DNA of 64,000 nucleotides, from positions 1 through 64,000 of the forward strand of contig NZ_JAUCBM010000012.1 of assembly GCF_030362795.1 (NCBI RefSeq), read 5' to 3'. A program made the translations under genes and the position numbers. Source of the DNA: Pseudochrobactrum kiredjianiae. GTDB taxonomy: Bacteria > Pseudomonadota > Alphaproteobacteria > Rhizobiales > Rhizobiaceae. Below the pieces are notes generated by a model, which had not been told where the DNA came from, made no database searches, and saw nothing but the letters and a program-made list of their open reading frames with translations. The number at the start of each line of letters is the position of its first letter. The stretch's first letter is position 1. Positions 59,402 to 64,000 of the stretch are shown here, one piece after another.

Positions 59402-61036
59402 ATGAAAAAGGGTGCTCATATTTACGCGACCGTCGCCGCAATTTTCTGCGTCGGTCTGGCTTTCGCGGTCTTTGCAGCAGATCCATCGCATGCAGCATCT
59501 TTTGATAATGGCATGCTCACTCAGTCAAGTGGCATGGGTTTGATCGGTGCAAATGTTGCTTTGTTGGGGTTGCGCTCTAAGCTGACTAAATTCACCGACC
59601 GTGCTGAAGTGATCCGCGCTCGTATCACTGACGATATGGATGCTGATGCCGTGCGGGTTCTTGAAGAAGAGCATGCGGGCATTCTGGCAGAAGCCGATCG
59701 AGTTCGTGCTCAGATCTCCGACTTGGAACAGGAACAACGTAACACGCCCCCCGTCAACTCCAACGTACAGACAGTGGCAGATGAGGCCGTTCGCGCGGAA
59801 CGTGAACGCTCCAATACGATTGAAGATCTTGCCACGCGTTCCGGTTTTCCTGCTCTTGGCCGTGAACATGTACGTTCTGGTACTACGGTTGAAAACTTCC
59901 GCAGTCTGTTGCTTGATCATATGGTCACCAATGAACGGCAGGCACCGACCGATAGCCGTGTGAGTGTGACACGTGATGAAGGTGATACCCGTCGTTCTGC
60001 ACAGGTTGAGGCTTTGGCCTATGGTCTGGGTGCGCCGGTACCGCAGGCTGGTCCATCTGCAGCTGCCCGTCAATTTATGGGCATGGGGCTTGTTGATCTG
60101 GCAGCGGAAAGCGTCAATTACCGTGGCCGCCGTATGATGAATGCCCGTGATATTGATGATGTATTCACTCGTGCCTCGCATTCAACGTCGGATTTCCCTG
60201 CGATTTTTGAAGGTGCAGTGAACCGTACTCTTGAACAGCGTTATGCTCTGGCACAACCGACATTCAAGCGCTTTGCCCGTAAGCGCAATTTCCGTGATTT
60301 CCGTCCGGATACCACCGTCAAAGTTGGTGATTTCCCGCTTCTGAAAAAAGTGCTGGAAAATGGCGAGATCAAATATGGTTCATTCGGTGAAGGTAAAGAG
60401 CAGGTACAGGCATTCAGTTATGCGATTGCTCTGAACATCAGCCGCCAGATGCTCATCAATGATGACCTTGGTGCGATTTCCGAACTGCTGACCAGCTATG
60501 GTGCATCCGTGGCACTGTTTGAGGAAGTTACTTTCTATGCAGGTGCGTTCAACGGCAAGCTTGCTGATGGTAAACCTGTATTTGATGCTGATCACAAAAA
60601 CCTTGCAGCCGCTGCTGCGGCTATCACGGTTGATAGTGTGGGGCTTGGTCGTACTACAATGGGCAAACAGGAAAGCAAGGATGGCAATCCGCTGCTTTCG
60701 AATTCGCCCCGCATCATGCTTGTCGGTCCAAACAAGCTGACAGAAGCTGAAAAGCTGCTTGCTTCAATCACGCCTGCGACAGTCTCCTCCGTCAACATTT
60801 TCTCTGGCCGGTTTGAGCTGATCGAAACCACCCAGATCAAAGACAATGCCTGGCATTTGTTCTCCGACCCAACGGCGGGATCCAATTATCGCTGGGGTTA
60901 TCTGGAAGGCTATGAAGCTCCACGTGTTCGCATGGATGAGCCTTTTGGGCGTCAGGGCTTCAGCATGTCTGTCGAACATGACTTCGGTTGTGGAGCTACC
61001 GATTATCGCTTCGGCTACAAAAACTCCGGTGCCTAA
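59402..61036 (+). CDS. Major capsid protein with unusual signal-peptide-like N-terminus
   Basis: A 544-aa HK97-fold capsid precursor. A coiled-coil scaffold/delta region (about residues 55-115: LRSKLTKFTDRAEVIRARITDDMDADAVRVLEEEHAGIL) precedes the shell domain, which has FPAIFEGAVNRTLEQRYA, FKRFARKRNFRDFRPDTTVKVGDFPLLKKVLENGEIKYG and ALNISRQMLINDDLGAISELL, Mu-like head subunit features. The start at 59402 has GGAAG 7 bases upstream. The first 30 residues (KKGAHIYATVAAIFCVGLAFAVFAADPSHAA) look like a Sec signal peptide, which is unexpected for a cytoplasmic capsid protein. The protease encoded upstream would remove it with the scaffold. Confidence 0.9.
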   Translation: MKKGAHIYATVAAIFCVGLAFAVFAADPSHAASFDNGMLTQSSGMGLIGANVALLGLRSKLTKFTDRAEVIRARITDDMDADAVRVLEEEHAGILAEADRVRAQISDLEQEQRNTPPVNSNVQTVADEAVRAERERSNTIEDLATRSGFPALGREHVRSGTTVENFRSLLLDHMVTNERQAPTDSRVSVTRDEGDTRRSAQVEALAYGLGAPVPQAGPSAAARQFMGMGLVDLAAESVNYRGRRMMNARDIDDVFTRASHSTSDFPAIFEGAVNRTLEQRYALAQPTFKRFARKRNFRDFRPDTTVKVGDFPLLKKVLENGEIKYGSFGEGKEQVQAFSYAIALNISRQMLINDDLGAISELLTSYGASVALFEEVTFYAGAFNGKLADGKPVFDADHKNLAAAAAAITVDSVGLGRTTMGKQESKDGNPLLSNSPRIMLVGPNKLTEAEKLLASITPATVSSVNIFSGRFELIETTQIKDNAWHLFSDPTAGSNYRWGYLEGYEAPRVRMDEPFGRQGFSMSVEHDFGCGATDYRFGYKNSGA

Positions 61037-61103
61037 TCGAACTATCGGCGGGTCTTGGTGATCCGCCATTTCCTCAGTTATGATAGTTAGAAGGGTTTCT
61101 CCC

Positions 61104-61427
61104 ATGAAAAATTATATTCAGCCTGGCGATACAGTTACGGTACCAGCACCTGCCAAGGTTACTTCTGGTGGCATTGTTGTGGTTGGTAGCCTTATTGGCA
61201 TTGCTCAGTTTGCAGCAGTCTCCGGTGATCCTGTTGAGATCGCTACGACGGGTGTGTTTGAGCTGCCTAAAGTTAAGGCTCAGGCATGGACAATTGGAGC
61301 GAAGGTATATTCTGCACCGGCAGGTGGTTTGCTGACGACTGTTGATACCGACAATATATTTGTCGGCCATGTTTTAGAGGCAGCTGCTAATCCATCCGAT
61401 TTCGGTATCGTGCGTCTTTCGGTTTAA
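61104..61427 (+). CDS. Capsid decoration protein, DUF2190 family
   Basis: A 107-aa beta-rich protein with the DUF2190 layout: MKNYIQPGDTVTVPAPAKVTSGGIVVVGSLIGIAQ, ATTGVFELPKVKAQAWTIGAKVYSAP, and a C-terminal VGHVLEAAANPSDFGIVRLSV. Family members are small capsid-stabilising or decoration proteins. It is placed between the capsid and head-completion genes. Confidence 0.88.
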   Translation: MKNYIQPGDTVTVPAPAKVTSGGIVVVGSLIGIAQFAAVSGDPVEIATTGVFELPKVKAQAWTIGAKVYSAPAGGLLTTVDTDNIFVGHVLEAAANPSDFGIVRLSV

Positions 61428-61432
61428 AACTC

Positions 61433-61801
61433 ATGGTGAATTGGCGAAAACTGGAAGCAATGGTTGATCAAAAGATCGGTCGGAGTTTTGGCGAGTCAAT
61501 TCGCCTTTCATTTATGAAAAACCAACAGCCGGATCCTGACCGTCCGATAACTGAAATTATGGCGGTTTTGCACGTAGGCGGGGATGATTCAGTCTCCGCC
61601 GGTCCTACCGGGACTTATCGCTCTCGACTATCCTTAGGCGAAGCTGAATTATTTTTGGATCGTTCGGTTTATTCAGGGCCGATACCAGTGACCGGTGACA
61701 GAGTGAGAGCCAATGACCGGTATGGTACCCCTTGGTTTGAGGTCGCCGCAGTTTCCGATCGGTATAGCAATCTGATTGTTCTCAAGCTTGGAGTGGTGTG
61801 A
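61433..61801 (+). CDS. Head-tail completion protein (gpFII-like)
   Basis: A 122-aa protein whose second half (GEAELFLDRSVYSGPIPVTGDRVRANDRYGTPWFEVAAVSDRYSNLIVLKLGVV) resembles small neck proteins that join head and tail. The N-terminal half starts WRKLEAMVDQKIGRSFGESIRLSFM. Identification rests on size, composition and order in the module. It overlaps the next gene by one base. Confidence 0.7.
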   Translation: MVNWRKLEAMVDQKIGRSFGESIRLSFMKNQQPDPDRPITEIMAVLHVGGDDSVSAGPTGTYRSRLSLGEAELFLDRSVYSGPIPVTGDRVRANDRYGTPWFEVAAVSDRYSNLIVLKLGVV

Positions 61802-62580
61802 TGACAATTGGTCGAATTGCGCTGCGCATTATCACTATTGAAGCTTTGCGTGGCAGAACATCCGTATCCGATAATGTTCTCGATAGTCAGATTGCGTCGT
61901 TGGATTTTGGTGCAAATGGTCAGTTGAAAACGGATCAGGAAAAACCGTTTATCTCTGTCTATACAGAAACCTCAAAGGCTGATGATCTTAGTGCTGGCAG
62001 ACAGCTTTGGCGCAACGGTTTGACTGAACTGCTACTGGAAACCGGTATTGCAATCTCTATGACAGAACCGGATACAGAAACTGGTGCGAGTACAATCGGC
62101 GGTATTCCGCCAACAGATGCAGCCTTTGAATTATTTCTGGATACAGTTGATCGGGAAATATCGGTTGCACTAACGGATCCGCAAAATGTGTGGGCAGAAC
62201 TTTGGCGAACATTGGTGCGGGATGTTGCCCGTATTGAACGCAAACGCGTTGCTGACGCTGAGACCGGCACACGCATGGCAGCGCATCAACAATGTCTGAT
62301 CTGCGACTTGTTACCGGATCCTGTCTATGGTGATGAAATCGCAGCAACATCACTATGGCAAAAGCTGATCAATCAGATGCGAACTGACGGGCATCCTTAT
62401 CTCAGTAAGCTTGAAGGATTGATGGGACTAAACATCCCGCAGCTTGATAATGAAAAGCTGCGTCGTCGTTTCGGTATCACACTGGATGAGGCAAGGGCGC
62501 TTTGTGATATCGTACCGCCTGCATTGGAAACAACAGAACCGGATATTACAAAAACACTGATTGAGCAGTCCCATGTCTGA
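61801..62580 (+). CDS. Phage neck/tail completion protein of unknown exact role
   Basis: A 259-aa protein from the ATG at 61801 (TGATG overlap). It opens IGRIALRIITIEALRGRTSVSDNVLDSQIASLDFGANGQ and includes EKPFISVYTETSKADDL, similar in style to tail-completion proteins upstream of baseplate genes in Mu-like and P2-like prophages. No catalytic motif was seen. It overlaps the baseplate V gene by 8 bases. Confidence 0.7.
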   Translation: MTIGRIALRIITIEALRGRTSVSDNVLDSQIASLDFGANGQLKTDQEKPFISVYTETSKADDLSAGRQLWRNGLTELLLETGIAISMTEPDTETGASTIGGIPPTDAAFELFLDTVDREISVALTDPQNVWAELWRTLVRDVARIERKRVADAETGTRMAAHQQCLICDLLPDPVYGDEIAATSLWQKLINQMRTDGHPYLSKLEGLMGLNIPQLDNEKLRRRFGITLDEARALCDIVPPALETTEPDITKTLIEQSHV

Positions 62581-63010
62581 CTCTTTGGCGAATGTGATTG
62601 CGGATCTGCAACGCCGTCTCTTTGAATTGGAGCGGCGTGCTGCAAACCGGAAGCGAACCGGTGTTGTTGATGAAATCGACCCTGCACGCGGTCTGGCACG
62701 GGTGCGGCTGGAAGATGGTGAGCAAGCATATCGTACCGGCTGGTTACCATGGAAAGAAATTGCTGCGGGTGGGATATCAACCCACATTCCTCCGACCGTC
62801 GGGCAACAGGTTGATGTCACTTCTGAAAGTGGTGATCTGACTGACGGTGTGATTGATTTTTCTACGCATTCCAATGCGAACCCGCGTCCTCACAATGGAA
62901 CGGAAGCCGTTATCACCAAGGGAAATGTGCGGTTGTTTTTCAGCGACGATACTCTGACCATTGATGCGCAGGATATTATTTTTACTGCTGCAAGCGGGAG
63001 CCTTGCCTAA
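62573..63010 (+). CDS. Baseplate assembly protein V (central spike, gpV-like)
   Basis: A 145-aa P2 gpV-type spike protein: an N-terminal helix (LANVIADLQRRLFELERRAAN), then an OB-fold (RTGVVDEIDPARGLARVRLEDGEQAYRTGWLPWKEIAAGGISTHIPPTVGQQVDVTSESGDL), then a beta-helical tip (VITKGNVRLFFSDDTLTIDAQDIIFTAA). It is the membrane-piercing spike of a contractile tail. It is followed with a one-base overlap by a PAAR protein that caps the spike. Together these identify a myovirus-type baseplate. Confidence 0.9.
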   Translation: MSDSLANVIADLQRRLFELERRAANRKRTGVVDEIDPARGLARVRLEDGEQAYRTGWLPWKEIAAGGISTHIPPTVGQQVDVTSESGDLTDGVIDFSTHSNANPRPHNGTEAVITKGNVRLFFSDDTLTIDAQDIIFTAASGSLA

Positions 63011-63273
63011 TGCCGTTAATCGTCAGGCTTGGGGATACATCCAGTCACGGCGGCACCGTTATCTCATCAGCATCAAAGTGGATGTGTGAGGGAAAACTGA
63101 TCGCCCGCAAAGGTGATCTGCATTCCTGCCCTATACCCGGACACGGGGTAACACCGATCACCGCAGGCTCGACAAAATTTAAATGTGAAGGTGATCCGGT
63201 CGCCCGTCATGGGGATAGCGCCGGTTGCGGTGCCATGCTGATTTCCGGTGCATCGAAATGGTCATGTGAATAA
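63010..63273 (+). CDS. PAAR-domain spike tip protein
   Basis: An 87-aa PAAR protein that sharpens the tail spike: LGDTSSHGGTVISSASKWMCEGKLIARKGDLHSCPIPGHGVTPITAGSTKFKCEGDPVARHGDSAGCGAMLISGAS. It contains His and Cys residues (H13, H37, C39, H44, H66, C72) suited to bind the metal at the apex. Start overlaps the gpV stop (TAATG). Confidence 0.92.
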   Translation: MPLIVRLGDTSSHGGTVISSASKWMCEGKLIARKGDLHSCPIPGHGVTPITAGSTKFKCEGDPVARHGDSAGCGAMLISGASKWSCE

Positions 63274-63289
63274 TTTTAAGGAGAGACCA

Positions 63290-63460
63290 ATGAAGGTCAT
63301 TGTTAAAGAAAACGGGTTCTACGGCGGTACTTATTATACTGCAGACGATAAACCAGTTGAGATGCCGGATGCGGTGGCGAAGCAATTTATGCAGCCTTAC
63401 GGGCATCAGCTTGAAAAGCCTGAAGACCGGTCAAAAGCACTAAAGGCGGTGAAGGAGTAA
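63290..63460 (+). CDS. Small baseplate-region protein of unknown function
   Basis: A 56-aa product from the ATG at 63290, preceded by AAGGAGAGACC. It begins MKVIVKENGFYGGTYY and ends in a basic helix. Small proteins of this type occur between PAAR and W genes in P2-like modules; no role is known. Confidence 0.7.
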   Translation: MKVIVKENGFYGGTYYTADDKPVEMPDAVAKQFMQPYGHQLEKPEDRSKALKAVKE

Positions 63461-63464
63461 CCTT

Positions 63465-63848
63465 ATGTCATCGCTCGGCTTTTCGAACATTAATGGTTCG
63501 CTTTTGACGGGCTTTGATCATGTCCGCCAATCTATTTCAGTAATCCTCAATACGCCTGTCGGTACACGGGTCATGCGGCGGGAGTTCGGATCAGAGCTTT
63601 TGAGCCTGATCGATAAGCCAATGAATGACCGCATCATACTTGGCATTTATTCGGCCTGCGCAATGGCAATAGCCCGCTGGGAGCCCCGCTTTGCACTCAC
63701 ATCTATCAATGTCGCTGATGCCACTATGCAGGGCGTGATTAATCTGGATATCCGTGGGGTTTATTATCCGAACGGGCATAAGGGGGATTTCACAACGTCT
63801 GAGGGTGAGATCAGAACGAATATCAGTATCGGAGGTTCGGTCGCATGA
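63465..63848 (+). CDS. Baseplate assembly protein W (gp25-like)
   Basis: A 127-aa GPW/gp25 family wedge protein: FSNINGSLLTGFDHVRQSISVILNTPVGTRVMRREFGSELLSLIDKPMNDRI, with the conserved motif TPVGTRVMRREFGS shared with T4 gp25 and type VI TssE. It forms the baseplate wedge with J. It overlaps the J gene by 4 bases (ATGA). Confidence 0.93.
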   Translation: MSSLGFSNINGSLLTGFDHVRQSISVILNTPVGTRVMRREFGSELLSLIDKPMNDRIILGIYSACAMAIARWEPRFALTSINVADATMQGVINLDIRGVYYPNGHKGDFTTSEGEIRTNISIGGSVA

Positions 63849-64000
63849 GCCGATTTGTTGCGCCTAATCTTGCAGATCTTGGCGACGTTCCAATTGTCGT
63901 GCCGGTTGATTTTGAGGAGATCAAAGCATCTCGGGATGATTATTTGATCGCCGCTTTATCGCGATACGGCATTGATTATGATGTCAGCAAACTTGAAACA
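63845..64000 (+). CDS. Baseplate assembly protein J, partial (runs off the window)
   Basis: The first 52 codons of the gene after W: MSRFVAPNLADLGDVPIVVPVDFEEIKASRDDYL, an N-terminus typical of P2 gpJ-type wedge proteins. The 3' end is outside the window. Confidence 0.8.
   Translation, partial: MSRFVAPNLADLGDVPIVVPVDFEEIKASRDDYLIAALSRYGIDYDVSKLET

Overview
The window looks like a chromosomal segment of an alphaproteobacterium in the Rhizobiales, most likely Brucellaceae (Ochrobactrum/Pseudochrobactrum-like). The evidence is a recognisable RirA iron regulator, Irr-type iron control elements, an Omp25/Omp31-family outer-membrane protein, phosphatidylcholine synthase, a complete haem-uptake locus, and a composite palindromic intergenic repeat of the kind common in this order. 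The genus call is inference; no rRNA or other marker is present.

Left part (1-14,900): an intact IS3-family (IS407-type) element sits in the remnant of an older IS3-family element. A truncated integrase and tRNA-Leu(GAG) follow. A nearly identical tRNA-Leu(GAG), including its promoter, recurs 12.9 kb further on in the same orientation. The interval between them reads as accessory cargo. It holds a secreted protein of unknown function, a creatine-use cassette (LysR regulator, MHS-type permease, creatinase), a small exported protein, a YrbL-like protein, a FecI/FecR/TonB-receptor system and a metallophosphoesterase. A G11 homopolymer and a perfect 10-bp palindrome lie between fecI and the phosphoesterase.

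Middle part (15,000-40,900): mostly core genes. These are a patatin-like esterase, an Omp25-like protein, folE-hisI, an IscU-like scaffold, yidD, thrS, hspQ with a UbiH-like monooxygenase, pcs, a quinone oxidoreductase and a BMP-type (nucleoside-like) ABC transporter. Next comes an iron block: bacterioferritin and its ferredoxin, a TonB haem receptor, hmuSTUV and rirA. Irr-type boxes lie upstream of the bfd-bfr operon and of rirA, so storage, haem import and one of the iron regulators are packed into about 8.5 kb.

Right part (40,832-64,000): a prophage integrated beside tRNA-Ser(UGA), with its right end outside the window. Its early region follows lambda-like logic. There is an integrase and an AlpA-like protein, and a leftward operon with a cytosine methyltransferase. 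A repressor/Cro pair shares operators of the form TGTGC-N5-GCACA that overlap both divergent promoters. The rightward early operon contains two ParB-domain proteins (one fused to an MT-A70 adenine methyltransferase), a GapR-family protein and a replication initiator whose gene carries a 22-bp-spaced iteron array. It ends with a NusG paralogue followed by a structured untranslated segment and a terminator. Head genes (GpA-type terminase, lambda-type portal, protease, capsid) lead into a P2-type contractile baseplate module (V, PAAR, W, J), so the virion is predicted to be a myovirus with a mosaic genome.
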